A DNA stretch of 64,000 nt from positions 3,308,501-3,372,500 of the forward strand of contig CM072342.1 of assembly GCA_036874045.1 (NCBI GenBank), written 5' to 3'. Source of the DNA: Cymodocea nodosa. Taxonomy: Eukaryota > Streptophyta > Magnoliopsida > Alismatales > Cymodoceaceae. This document shows positions 52,712-64,000 of this stretch, one piece after another. The translations under genes and the position numbers were made by a program. Position 1 is the first letter of the stretch; every line of letters starts with the position of its first letter. Under the pieces are notes generated by a model, which worked only from the letters and a program-made list of their open reading frames with translations, had not been told where the DNA came from and did not search any database.

Positions 52712-52836
52712 GACAGCAGAGGAGAGGAATCGAACAGATTTGCAGGTTGGAATTCTCGACAGTGGGAGACGAGGAGCTTCCGAGAATAAAACCGGTCGAA
52801 GGAGGAAAAGAAAGAGAACGAGAAAATAACAAGCGG

Positions 52837-52845
52837 TTAGGGTTT
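52837..52845 (-). promoter_or_regulatory. Telo-box (AAACCCTAA) upstream of RRP5
   Basis: The minus strand reads AAACCCTAA about 126-134 bp upstream of the RRP5 ATG. Telo-boxes are characteristic of plant ribosomal-protein and ribosome-biogenesis promoters, where they support growth-linked expression. A GC-rich tract follows immediately upstream (52846-52872). Confidence 0.7.
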
Positions 52846-52899
52846 AAGCGGGGCCGGGGGAGTCGGGGTTTTGTATTTGAAGTTGTGATTTTATCAGGA

Positions 52900-53345
52900 A
52901 TGATATCTTCAATTTTTTTTAAGTTACTTTTATTTCTTAAATTTTTAAAAAAATAAAACTACGTTTATTTACATGTAATTTCACTTACAGAAATATCAAA
53001 GTGATACTATTGCTGATACACCAATAAGCCACATCAGGAGAGAAGAGATCATGCGTGAGGCATGATATCTTGAATCCTTCGGTGTTTCTTTTATATCTTC
53101 TATTTTAAAAATATGATTAACTAGATTAAGAGTGAGGGTCAGAAAATAAGAAGGTCCTTCGGGAAGTGGCTGGGTTTCATTCATGGTTAGGATTTAGGTA
53201 GGGTGAGGGAGTGATATCTTAAATTTTTTTAACGTTATTTTTATTTCTTTATTTTTTTTATAAATGACAGCGAAAAAATAAGAAGGGTCTTCAAGAACTA
53301 TCGGTGTTTCGTTCATGGCTAGGGCTTTTATGCAAAATAAGGGAC
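52900..53345. repeat. Decayed tandem duplications upstream of RRP5
   Basis: The segment near 52901-52955 (ATGATATCTTCAATTTT, then a T-rich tail) is echoed at about 53208-53265. The segment 53143-53190 (ATAAGAAGG followed by TTTCATTCATGGTTAGG) is echoed at about 53272-53325. The copies are diverged but collinear, indicating two or three old promoter-proximal duplications. Confidence 0.55.
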
Positions 53346-54290
53346 CAGATGGTGGACAAATATCAAAGATGAAGCATGCACTGAGTAAATCTAAATGTGT
53401 GGAAGCAATAGGATAGGACAGATAAAAATAAGATTGCTCGAATGCTAAAAGATCAATTTTGCTTCTTCTTCTTTTTTGTACCGTTTAAGACACGAAATCT
53501 AAAAAATTTATAATTATTATTGTTTCACTCGAATTAAATTATTGCCGTTGTTAAAATGTGTTTGTTTTTCTACCCATGCTAAGGAAGACCAATACCATTT
53601 TATATCTATTTGTGCATTTAAAATTAAATCTAACATAATTTAAATTTTATAAAATTTGATAAAAATAAAATTTAAAATTCAAGTATTTATATATATTTAA
53701 GAATTTAACAGATATTAAAATTCAGATATTTATGCACATAACAGAATTAATTTATATATGTTTATTTATAATAATAATTATTTGCAAGTAATTTATTAAT
53801 GACTTGAAACAATTAGTCAAAATATAATTAATCAATTAGCATGCTATATAATGTTATATAATAATCAAAATTGTCATGTTGGTTAAAATTCATTTAAATA
53901 AATGAGTATGCACAAAAGCATTTCATAATTTTCAATAGTAAATTTCTAAATCAATATGAACATTGGTTTAAAACTAAGTATATGCAAAAATATAAATATA
54001 TATCAACATTCATATATTCCAAGATTATTCCTAAGATCAAAAAATTCAAAAGCACGGAAACGTAGTTAAAATTATAAAAGAGAATCTTCATGTCATCACA
54101 ACAAAATTGTTCTTACATGTTTAAAACAATAAAAAGTAAATTACAATATAAAATTTTAAATTCTATTTAAAACAACAATAGATAAATTATAATGAATATG
54201 CATATTATAATACTCTAAATGATAACTATCCCACGTCATAATTATGATATTTTCACAAAATTTATCAATAATTTTCTTCATTTACTTTTG
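53346..54290. other. AT-rich intergenic DNA
   Basis: No gene, RNA or clear repeat recognised. Many short inverted AT stretches of the type ATTTAAAATTC. Confidence 0.5.
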
Positions 54291-55460
54291 ACTGTTGTTG
54301 TGAATAGTGTTAATTATTTATTCTTATTGTTTTATATTTATAGAGTCTTCTAATGTTACATCACTTTCATATTCTTGTAGTTCATCGTCAAAATCTTGAC
54401 ATAAATCTATTTTATTTGCTTTACGGATGAAATTGTGAACTAAAAAATAAGTTAAAACTATTTTTGCTTAAGTTGTGAAAGGGAATGATGTATATCCTCA
54501 TAATATTGTAAAATAATATTTGACTACTCTAAATGTGTGTTCAATTACTATCTTCAACTGTAAATGTCTACAATTTAAGTTTTCTACTATATTAGTTGGT
54601 TGTCAATTTACTTTATATTTTAATAAGTGATAATGAACACATTGAAATAAACATATAAACTCAGACTTATTTGGAAATCCAACATTAATTAAGTAAATTT
54701 TACCTACATTTAATTGAACAATAATAAAAATAAATTCAATTTTGACTAACAAGTGAAATAAAGGTAGATCATAAGTATTATACTTGGCAGAACAATTAAA
54801 TCATTACATTGACTTGTTGCATCTTAAAAAAGTTATCAATAGCCGAGCATTCCCACCCACTAAGAATATAAATAAATTTCATATCAAAATTACGAGCAAT
54901 AAAAATGTTTTGTAATAATTCACATTTTATGTTCCTAAATCGTACATTCTTTTTTTCATAAATTGTAACTTTAATATGTATATCATCAATAACACTTATA
55001 TAATATTATTTACACTAAAAATAAATATAATTAATATTTAAATGAATAACATCAAATAAGAATATGTAAAATAATAAGAATATGTGTTTACCTTGAAGTA
55101 TGAATAAATATTGAAGTCATTCTGAATTTGACTACATGTAACCAAACCATGTTTAGCTAAAAACATATCACCTATTTTTAACATAATATTAATGATTTCA
55201 TTAAAAAATGTACTAATAATCTATGTTGAATCATGAAAACGCTCTTTAGTTACTTTATACCTCTGATTTTATCTAATTGTTACTAAAATTATAAGTTTTC
55301 CCTCTACAGTCATATTTCTATTATTTAATATTACTTTTAAATTTCTTGATAAATCAAAAAATATATTGGTCTTAGTTGCAAGATTTATTTCAAATATCAT
55401 TTGAAACTGATTAAATATGGGACATGTCTTACCCTTGTATGGTGCACACTCTTAATGAAT
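54290..55460 (-). pseudogene. PIF/Harbinger (HARBI1-like) transposase pseudogene
   Basis: Minus-strand blocks follow the HARBI1 order: FHDSTQ-like helix-turn-helix region with NQRYKVTKERF (about 55190-55330), VIDDIHIKV (first catalytic Asp of the DDE core, about 54960-54995), FDMKFIYILSGWECSA (about 54835-54895), GKIYLINVGFPNKSEF (second core region, about 54640-54710) and IVIEHTFRVVKYYF followed by TQAKIVLTYFLVHNFIRK (about 54420-54560). Stop codons interrupt it, so it is inactive. The expected Myb-like partner ORF was not found. Confidence 0.82.
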
Positions 55461-58400
55461 TTATTAAAAAATATATATACATACAACTCATATGATTATC
55501 CATGTTAAATAAAAATTGGATGGAATTAAATTAACTATAACAAAATCATCCTAAACTTCTTTTGGAATATCAACATATTTATGAATAAAATTTCATACTT
55601 AACCACTTTGTGTACTAATATTAATATAAATTTTGTATATTTGTCTCTACATGTTCATTCAATTGTATATATTTTCTTTTTGATGTGACTTCCTATTTCT
55701 TTATTATAATTATCAATTACTTTCATCCATGTATTCATTCGTATATTCTCATTAGAAGTTTTATGTATCCATGGAACACAACAAGAGTAGGATAGAAGCT
55801 CAGGAATAAGACAAGCGATTCTAACCAAAATAAGGAAGAAAATGAATTCTGACATTTATGAAAATAAAATTTCATCAAAATTCATTTTTCTAGAATATAC
55901 AAACGCTCGTTTAGTAGAATTGGACAAAAAAAAGTTCATATCTATTTAATTTTGAGTAGACAAATCTCTCAAAAACAAATACATTTGTTAACGACAATAA
56001 TAATAATAATAATAATAATCATAAATAGAAGAAAAAGGATAGACAAAAATTAATATAAAAAAAGAAAACAAAAAAATGATGATAAATGAATAATAAAAAA
56101 AAAAAATGAAACACATATAAAAAAAAAAAAAGACAAAACAAAAAAATAAAAATGGCGAAACTTCAGAAACGCGTCGGAGGTTTCGCACGTCAACTGCAAT
56201 CTCCACGACCACACACATTGTTGAATAATCCGATAATTCCTTTAAAGTTCTGCACGTCACGCAAGACGCACCATTGCTCCGTTCCACTCTACCGGGATGA
56301 TTATTATAAAAAGGGAGGCGTCCGACAAATGAAAAAAAAAATTGATCACCAACCATCGATCCCAAAAGAACAAAGAAAAATCTCTAATGAACTAACGAAG
56401 AAAGTGGAAGCTCCTCGTGCGCGCGTACACCGATTTTTCTGCACCGCACACCTCAACCTCCTAGCGTCTTTCGTCGTATATTTCTGTCGCCACAAAAAAG
56501 AAAAGAGAAAACAGGAGGTGTGTTTCGATCTCGAAAAAAGAAGAAGAACTCACTGTCATACATCCCTTGAAATGAAATGACAGTTTCGATATTAAAAAAA
56601 AGAAAAAGTATAAATATATAAAAAATGAAATGACAGTTTCGACCAAACATTTTAGGCGTCCATATAAAAATTTTAAATTGAGTGTCCAAAACGAAAAAGT
56701 AATTAATTATATAATCTATAAAAAAACTAGACTTCGATTTGACCGAAGGTTAAGAAAAAAATAAAACTTTTGTCCAACCGAATATGCTAAAAAAAAAAGT
56801 AGGGCTTTAATCAAATCGAAGTCATGCTTTGATTCGACTGAAAGAAGGAAAACATAAATAATAATAATATATAATGAAAAAAATATGTTATACGTAAATA
56901 AATAAATATATATATATATATAATAAATAAAGTAGTGAAATGATAAATAAAAAAATGATGAAATATCTCAAGATGTATTAAAAAAAATCCATTGAGGTGA
57001 GATTAAACTTTTTAAATAAAAGAAAAGGATTATAGCAAATCTAAACAAATTTTCTTATGACATGTAGTCATCTAAGGCAACCAAAATATTTTAGATGGGA
57101 AAATATAATATCTAAAATGGAAATTTTAATATATTTTAGATATGAAATTTAAATATTTAAAAAAATAATAATAATAAACCATGAAATTCTTTAGATATAA
57201 CATACACATATTTAAAGTTAAAAAATATTAAATAATCATAGATAAAAGTATAAATTGTCTATAAAATTTATATTTTAGCTCAAAAGAAATTTATGACATC
57301 AAAATATATAAAAGATATTAAATACTTCTAAATAATGGTATAAACTATCTACAAAACTATTTATAAAAAAATACTCCTAAGTAAGAGTATAAACTATCTA
57401 TATAATATATTTTGACATAATATAAACATATATGTATATATATATATCAAAATACTAATGATACATTAATTACCAAGATAAAAAAAATGCTATCAAATAC
57501 GTGAAATATTAAATGTTCCATGGTAAGAATCTTAGTCAGGTAAGTTCTCCTCGTAACGGTATAAGAAGTCTGACAATAGATTTAGAATATTTTTTATTAT
57601 TTCTCTTTATTTGTAAAAAATTATATCATATTATCTCAACGTGTATATTCATTTATAAATGATAATAAAATTTGATTTATTCAGATATGTTTAATGTGAT
57701 TGATATAATACATATAAGATATATTTATTACAAGAAGATATAAGGTTCAAGATTAATTGCTAATTCTTGAAATATCTTTTGATATATATATATATATATA
57801 CGAAATATATATCTCAAGATACACACAAAAAAAGATACGATGAGATGCATTTCTCATTCTAAAAGGATATCAATGATCAAGAAAAATCTACATTAAATAA
57901 AATTTTAATAATAATAAGCAAAATTAAAGATATTGCCGTCAAGTAGAGGTTTTTAGAGAAAACCTAAGGATACTCAATTCAATATTTGCTAGTCTTGCAT
58001 GCATGACCATATATATTCACGTTACTTCCTTGACCAGGTCTACCTTCTGTCGTAAATTACGCGTTCGAAGATAATCAAATAATAATTTATTTTTACCATA
58101 ACGATTGACAACAATCGCGTTGGAAAATATGGTAAGTTTATGAATGGCCTGGAACACAAACATCGTGTTATTGAATAAGAATGGACGATATATACCACTT
58201 ATCGAATAAACTAACATATTTTAGAAAAGGTTCGAGCCTAATAAGTCGTTATAAAATTATGCCTTAATTGTACAGTCATAAAATAAACAATAATGCAATA
58301 TATTAACAATAATAAACAATCACCATCGAGCCAGGTAAAGTACAAGCAAAGATGTTTGTGAAAAATCTATGGGATACTTTTCTTTCAAGAGAAAAGGAAA

Positions 58401-58900
58401 ACCAAGTGTCTATTCAATTGTGAGTTATGCATGTTACTTGCTTGACCATATCTATATTGGACCTTATACCACGCGTTCCGAAGATAATCAATTAATAATT
58501 GTTTACCGGTCATTTTTGTATTTATCAGGGAAAACTGGCAATGGAGAAAAGGTGAGTGTTAGAAAAGTCCGGAACTAGATTTTATTTACTGAGCACGTCC
58601 CAATCGACCGGCAAAACCACGGCCATGCACTTGTGCCGAACTTCCTCGGCACGTACGACGAAAAATACGAAGTAAATAAATGATCCGTTTCCGCGTTTAG
58701 CAAAGCCATGCGTTTGTGACTGAAAAAAAACACAAACATCGATTAACATTGAAGTGAAATGGCAATGAAATTGTCAACAGTGAAGGAAAAGAAAGAAAGA
58801 AAGAAAGAAAGCGTACGTTCCGCTCGTAGGATACATCTCATGTTCCAGGTGATTTTATTAGAAATCACGCAATTTTCAGTCTTTAGCGAAGGATATGAGA
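55461..58900. other. Intergenic, AT-rich, with short repeats
   Basis: Contains (AAT)n at 55995-56019, a less AT-rich patch at 56150-56560 with a 142-codon plus frame lacking family resemblance, a 13-bp inverted repeat (56730-56742 and 56811-56823), (TA)n at 56907-56922 and 57782-57800, a dispersed direct repeat (58017-58115 and 58432-58505), and (GAAA)n at 58788-58811. No gene is supported. Confidence 0.55.
58017..58505. repeat. Diverged direct repeats about 415 bp apart
   Basis: 58019-58115 and 58432-58505 share GTTACTT.CTTGACC at the left and CGCGTTC.GAAGATAATCAA.TAATAATT at the right, with differing middles. They could be remnants of a duplicated segment or of short terminal repeats. No ends or target duplication are clear. 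Confidence 0.6.
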
Positions 58901-59495
58901 TGATGTAATGTAAAGATGTCTATTAAAGTTGTGGCATACTAAGTCAACACGATTTGCATCTGCCAACTCATGTCGTGCTGACACGTGTAAGTTTGACTTA
59001 ATCATTTATGTAAGAATGTATTTGTATACTTAAAATTTATATTCTGACAAAAAAAATTTAAAATTTAGTTGTTTATGCATGTTTTGAAATTAGATAAAAA
59101 TTAAAATTTAAATATTTGTGTACATAATATAATTAAATAAATTTGATTTTTAATTAAGTTAAGTAATAAATTGAATAATTATTAGCGAAAATATAATTAA
59201 TAAAGAAAGTAATTACTTATATTAATCAATTAACATATTCTTAAATTAAATCTTTATATATTATTTACCAATTAATTAAGTATATCATTATTCCATTTAA
59301 ATCATCTATGTATTTCATTTATTCCATATAAAATTAGATCATCTATGTATTCCACTAAGGAAAAAAGTAACATATGAAACAAAATATCACAAATCAACAA
59401 GAAAAAAGAGAGAGAATGTATTCCACAATTTAATCATACTGATTAAGAATCACCAAATTAACATTAAACACAAATATTAAGTCTTTAGCATACCA

Positions 59496-59538
59496 TTGTT
59501 GTGTTGTGTTGTGTTGTGTACAATTGTTGTGTTGTGTG
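59496..59538. repeat. (GTTGT)n microsatellite
   Basis: Runs of TGTTGTG separated by ACAAT. Simple repeat in intergenic DNA. Confidence 0.9.
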
Positions 59539-60699
59539 GATGCTACGAGTATTTGGAATAATATGTGAACTCTTCTTATATCTTTATGTTTTTTTTCCCC
59601 TATTATGAAACTCATGTTTTTCTTTCACAAGTTCTTATTTTATTCATGAATGTTTCTATTGTTGAATGTGATTTCCATACTTGAATGAATGTTGATATTT
59701 GCAAGTGTATGGTTGTTGAAATGTTTAATAGGTTATTACATTACATGTCAATATTTAAGTGTTGAAATGTCTACCATTTGTATAGGTGATTCTACATATG
59801 GCAAACAATCCAGGACATGATAAAAGAAGATGACAAAGATAATGTAGGTTTATAATATTGATTGTACAAACGTGTAGACTAGTTGCATAATGTATTATAG
59901 ATGTTACTCTAAATGGAACTGAACGAATTAATAGTAAAGAAGGGCAATAATATATCATGAGATTGTTAGACTCATCATTACCTTACCAAACACATTATTG
60001 TCAAAAAATATATTAAATGAATCAACATATTTTTTGAGAATTTTGTGACTTACTCAGAAGACACAGTGTAGTACAAGATAGTCAATGTATTAGTGTTGAG
60101 GAGAATCGACAATTTTCTTTGTCATAGTTGGACAATACCAAAGATATTAAGTTACAACTAAGTGTTTTCATTATTCTGCCTAAATAATTAGCATATATTT
60201 TAATGAAATTGTAAATGTTATCTATAGATTACAAAATTTAATTATAGTGAATCATTCATTATCAATACCTAACAAAATTCAAAATGATCAGAATGTTTAT
60301 CTATATTTTAAAGTGAAATGTGAATTTCATTTCATTCAAGTTAAGGTAAATTTTTACAAATTTGACATTATATTACTAATATTCTATCTTTCAACTTAAG
60401 ATTACATTAATGCTATTGATAGTACACATACAACAATTTATGGAGAAGAAAATGTGAGGTATAGGAACAAGAAGGGAGAATTATTATAAAATATATTAGT
60501 AGTTTGTAACTTTAATATGAAAATTACATATGTACTTGTAGGATGGGAATAATGAGTTGCAGATGTAAGAATCTTATAAGATGCTATTTTCTAACCTTAT
60601 GGACTTGAAGTCTCACATGGTATAATTATAATTTTGTACATTATTATTTGAAATAAATTGAGATTGTTCTACATTATTAAATGTTATGGTATATTATGT

Positions 60700-61700
60700 A
60701 GGTAAGTTATAATTTTACTTGAACTATAAGATTAATTATATGACATATACATCTTTGGTAAAATAAATCAAAATCACTTGGTGGAGTTAATTTACTTTTA
60801 AACATAGGGATAGTTGCATTATTACTAGATGCATTATCAAATGTAATACTACCTACTTTTTCTTTAATTCCATAAAATTCAAAAATTTTCATAATAGTAG
60901 AAAAAATATTTTGAGCATTATGTGGATGATTTATTCTTCTAAATCTTATTAATCTTTTTTGTAAAACTCAATTATCATCAATAAAATGTGCAATAATAGC
61001 AATATATCTTACTTTACTTCTACCCTCTCAAATATCAGATGTGCATATTATAGATGTATTAATAGAACCTATTATATTAACTAATTCTATTCTAAGTTTA
61101 TTATAAAGCTTAATAATATATTGCCTAGTTGTATTTCTAGAAACTTTTTTAAATTGTAGACAATAAACTTGTGAAATATATTCTTAAAAATGTTGACGAT
61201 CACATAATTAATAGGTAAATTTTGAACAACAATAAATTTAGTATGTAATTCTCTAACATTATTAGAATTATAATGTTATTGTGTTATATTAACTTCAATG
61301 TTAAAATTAAGTTGTGTTTGAATTAATTTATTTTTTTTCAATATATTTAGACGAACAACTAATTACATGTCTAGATAAATGACTTATACCACCTGAAGCT
61401 TTGCATGAAAGGTCTACATTGCAAATATTGCAGTAGACACTCTCTACCATAGTAACATCTCCCAGCTCGTTCATCTAAATTGTAAATTTTGATCATAAAT
61501 TTAACATTCCTCTTGATTTAGTAGTAGTAGTTGAAGTCAATGCTCCACCTTATTCTATAGTTTAATCTTGAGAGTATTGTTTTTTCTGCTTAAAATTATC
61601 ACCAACATCGATGGCGTTATTGAAGATGAAGTCATTGAAGTTGTGTCATTTTTGCAAAGAATCTAACTTGAGAGTTGAAGCCTAAAAGATTATCCTTGTA
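60700..61700 (-). pseudogene. hAT-family transposase pseudogene with BED zinc finger
   Basis: The minus strand shows a BED finger with C-x2-C and H-x4-C spacing (YCNICNVDLSC then HLSRHVISC, about 61345-61435). Then come IIAHFIDDN (about 60975-61005) and FYGIKEKVGSITFDNASSN with CICHIINLIVQ (60707-60892), the RNase H-like core of Ac/RICESLEEPER-type transposases. Frameshifts separate the parts and the C-terminal dimerisation domain is not found, so it is dead. A GGGC-rich stretch at 62055-62210 may be its subterminal region. Confidence 0.82.
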
Positions 61701-62049
61701 TTTTGTGAAAGAAAGAGAAAAGATTGAATGATTATGAATTGTGAAAAAAATTCTAATATTATTCTCTATTTATAGATTTTTCGGTTATCATTCCTCTCTC
61801 CCTTTCATCCATTCTCTTCTCATTTTTTTTTCTTTTTTTTTTTATCGTTGGTTTCAGTGTTTGTTTTTTACGACGTTATTAATGTTTATTATTTCAACAT
61901 TTATTTTTTACGAATATTATTAATGAATGTTGAAATAACGTTCTTACTTCTTCTTCTTTTTACTATTGTTTTAACATTCACTTTTTTTATGAACGTTCAA
62001 AACAACATTATGAATGTTTTTTTACGGTTGTTTTGTTTTTAAGTTTTAA

Positions 62050-62215
62050 CCAAATATGGGCTAGGCCCAAATTGACCCACGGGCCAGCTTGGCTCGACCC
62101 AAATCAGCCTGTAGGCTAGCCCAGCTTGATCTAATTTTCTAATATATTATAGCCTAGTCTATAATGGGTTGGGTTAGGCTAGCCTACAATGGCCAACCCA
62201 AATGACACATCAATA
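62050..62215. repeat. GGGCC/GCCC-rich stretch, possible hAT subterminal repeat
   Basis: Clustered TGGGCTAGGCCC, CACGGGCCAGC, GCTAGCCCAGC and GGGTTGGGTTAGGCTAGCC motifs just upstream (minus sense) of the hAT pseudogene. Repeated GGGC motifs are common near the ends of plant hAT elements. The element's other end was not identified with confidence. Confidence 0.4.
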
Positions 62216-63086
62216 AACCCCTGTAATAGTAAATTTTATGATATTTTTAATTCCAAATTTCAAGTAAAGCATAAAACTTATTTTTTCACGTAACTTCAAA
62301 AATTAACGAGGATTTGTGCACAAAGTAAAGTGAGGAAAAGTAATAAAAAAATATTCTCTATTTGTCAAAAAAAAAAGTAACAAATATTTTTCATCACTTT
62401 TCACTATCACTTTTTAGAGAAAGTTTTGCAAGAGTAATCAAAGTCATCCTCTTTCTCAAGTTGAAGAGTTTGAAAGTGATAGAAAGTAAAGAAAAAGAAA
62501 AAGAAAGAAGAGTAAAAAAAAGGAAATATAATTTGTTAAATTTGTATGTTAAAAAGAAAGATGAAAATAATAATAATAATAATTAAGAAATAATTATAAT
62601 AATAAATTTTTACAATATGTTAAATTTATAGTGTACTATTACAAAGAATATAAACATTTTTAATTTTTCCATAAACTTGATATGTCTACAAATATTTTTA
62701 TATTATTCATTTATATATTATTATATTTTATAATTTTTTTACTTTTTAACATCTCTATCTTTTTCTAGTCAATACACAAACATCATACTTTTCTAACGAT
62801 TTTCTGTAATTTTTTGAAGCTTTATTTTACGTCAATTTCTAAATTTTTTGACACTTTTTTTTTTTAATTTTTATTACTTTCTAAGTGTACAAATAGATAC
62901 AGTCTTTATTTTTTTATTATAAATATTCAATAATAATACATAGTTTTCGTAAACAACATTGTAATGAGACAGAATTTTGAGACACGTACCGGAGGAGGAG
63001 GAGGCAGGGACTGAACCACCTTCCATGTCTTCGACGGCTCACGTCCTTCCGTCCACCACCACCTCTCCTTCTCCCCCGACCACAAC

Positions 63087-63098
63087 CCCATATATTCC
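63087..63098 (+). promoter_or_regulatory. Candidate TATA box of the AGP-like gene
   Basis: CCATATATTCCC lies about 70 bp upstream of the ATG at 63164, within a pyrimidine-rich leader. Position and context fit a plant core promoter. Confidence 0.45.
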
Positions 63099-63163
63099 CC
63101 CCCACCCCCCGCCAGCCCTCCCACCTCTCTCCTCCATCCTTGTACCCTCCCGAGTTAACGGCT

Positions 63164-63466
63164 ATGGCACGCCACCTCGTCGCTGTCCTCCTCGTCCTCC
63201 TCGTCGCAGTCGTCGGTCCGATGGCCTTCGCCTCCGTGGCACCGGGCTCACTCCCCTCCGACGCGCCGTCTGAGGGGCCGGCCTCCGACCTCCACTCCGA
63301 AGCGTCCTCTCCTGCTTCGGGAGCGTCCCCCGACGATTCCGCTCCAGAGGCGTCGACTCCTTCCACCGCAGCCGAAGGAGCTCCCGTCCCGGCCGGTGAC
63401 GAGGGGCCAAGACGTTCGGTGATTGACGACGTCGATGCACCGGAAAGTCCGGACCCTCTCGTCTAA
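63164..63466 (+). CDS. Small secreted Ala/Pro/Ser/Asp-rich protein (arabinogalactan-protein-like)
   Basis: Single-exon frame of 100 residues. The first about 24 (MARHLVAVLLVLLVAVVGPM, then AFAS) form a textbook signal peptide. The mature part is rich in Ala, Pro, Ser and acidic residues with AP, SP and TP dipeptides (SPASGASP, APEASTPS, EGAPVPAG), typical of hydroxyproline-O-glycosylated AGP-like cell-wall proteins. The C terminus is acidic and not hydrophobic, so no GPI signal is seen, unlike classical AGPs. I chose the ATG at 63164 over 63140 because it starts directly at the signal peptide. The block is strikingly GC-rich against AT-rich flanks. Other frames stay open only because of composition. 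It could be a truncated family member. Confidence 0.6.
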   Translation: MARHLVAVLLVLLVAVVGPMAFASVAPGSLPSDAPSEGPASDLHSEASSPASGASPDDSAPEASTPSTAAEGAPVPAGDEGPRRSVIDDVDAPESPDPLV

Positions 63467-63689
63467 TCGCCTGCCTGGCTGACGTCGTTCGTCTGAGAAC
63501 GACAAGAGAAGAATGCTTTCAATTCGAACATAGTTATGTACACCATCGATCAACGCCAAGGAAAGTATCACCCTTCACCAAGACAACCATGTATCTCTAA
63601 ACACTTGCTTCCTCGGAGTTTTGTGAAATTAATGAACAGCACTTTACCTTCCTTTTTCTATTGATATCAAGGAAATTCAATCTGTTTTT

Positions 63690-63960
63690 CAAGCAGCACA
63701 ATACCAACTATCAAGGTTTTCCACATTGTTCATTGTGGTCTTTCTAATTACACACACTCATGATGGATGGATTCCAATATTTTCTTAACCTTGGTTGATG
63801 ATTATTCAAAATTTATCTACGTATACCTAAGGAGAAATAAAGTTGAACGTTTCATGAATATCGGGTCCTTTTTCTTCGTAATTGAAATAGAACATCATAC
63901 GAAGACACCTCATTTTAGGGTGGATCATGGTTCCGACTCTTTTTTGAAATGAATTACAAT
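63690..63960 (+). pseudogene. Copia-type integrase fragment
   Basis: The plus strand reads FLTLVDDYSKFIYVYL (integrase core with catalytic Asp, 63779-63826) and later TKTPHFRVDHGSDSF in place of the usual SDNGTEF. A GLSNYTHS-like approach to the core precedes it in another frame. A stop at about 63950 and the degraded second catalytic block show it is dead. It may continue beyond the right edge. Confidence 0.8.
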
Positions 63961-64000
63961 ACTTTTTTTCATTGAAAAGGAGTCATTTACCAACATTTAA

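Noticed and set aside
58890-62220. A complete hAT element spanning from about 58910 to 62210
   Set aside because: A GATGT-type similarity between the proposed ends is too weak, and no 8-bp target duplication could be matched.
62917-63571. Long minus-strand ORFs (149 and 107 codons) opposite the AGP-like gene
   Set aside because: They arise from high GC and lack of stops. The proteins are Arg/Gly-rich low-complexity sequence without a signal peptide or family, whereas the plus frame has a clear signal peptide.

Overview
The window is plant nuclear DNA. It is AT-rich, with spliceosomal introns, two plant housekeeping genes and a heavy load of decayed plant transposons. The GC-rich first exon of the acyl-activating-enzyme gene and the very long, LINE-filled introns suggest a monocot with a large genome, probably not a grass. 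That placement is an inference. No bacterial, organellar or viral gene organisation was seen.

Left part (1-4398, minus strand): eleven exons of a peroxisomal-type acyl-activating enzyme (AAE17/18 family) join into one open frame of 598 codons. The C-terminal part lies beyond the left edge. About 1.1 kb upstream of its ATG is a near-identical, partly tandem copy of 104 bp of its own exon 3.

Centre (7100-52711, minus strand): one giant gene for the ribosome-biogenesis factor RRP5 (S1-repeat plus HAT-repeat protein, PDCD11 orthologue). By reading splice sites and keeping frame I resolve 39 exons, 5,736 nt of CDS and 1,911 residues, with phases consistent throughout. Introns make up about 39.9 kb of 45.6 kb. 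Nineteen are 61-120 bp, while thirteen exceed 1.5 kb and carry almost all the extra length. Two introns are GC-AG. The large introns hold LINE remnants in both orientations (one a nested insertion with an intact 16-bp target-site duplication), a 1.63-kb miniature LTR element, a minisatellite-like block, a dispersed family of AT-rich elements with CCTAGG-type ends, and an antisense fragment of an unrelated DUF1005-family gene. A telo-box lies about 130 bp upstream of the RRP5 ATG, as expected for ribosome-biogenesis promoters.

Right part (52.7-64 kb): mostly AT-rich intergenic DNA. It contains a dead PIF/Harbinger transposase, a dead hAT transposase with a recognisable BED finger, microsatellites, a GC-rich single-exon gene for a small secreted Pro/Ala/Ser-rich (arabinogalactan-like) protein, and a copia integrase fragment at the right edge.

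AAE and RRP5 lie head-to-tail on the same strand, about 2.7 kb apart. Nothing links them functionally. No clearly new biological system is present. The most unusual items are the exon-3 duplication upstream of AAE, the gene fragment captured in RRP5 intron 13, the two GC-AG introns, and the datable nested insertions.
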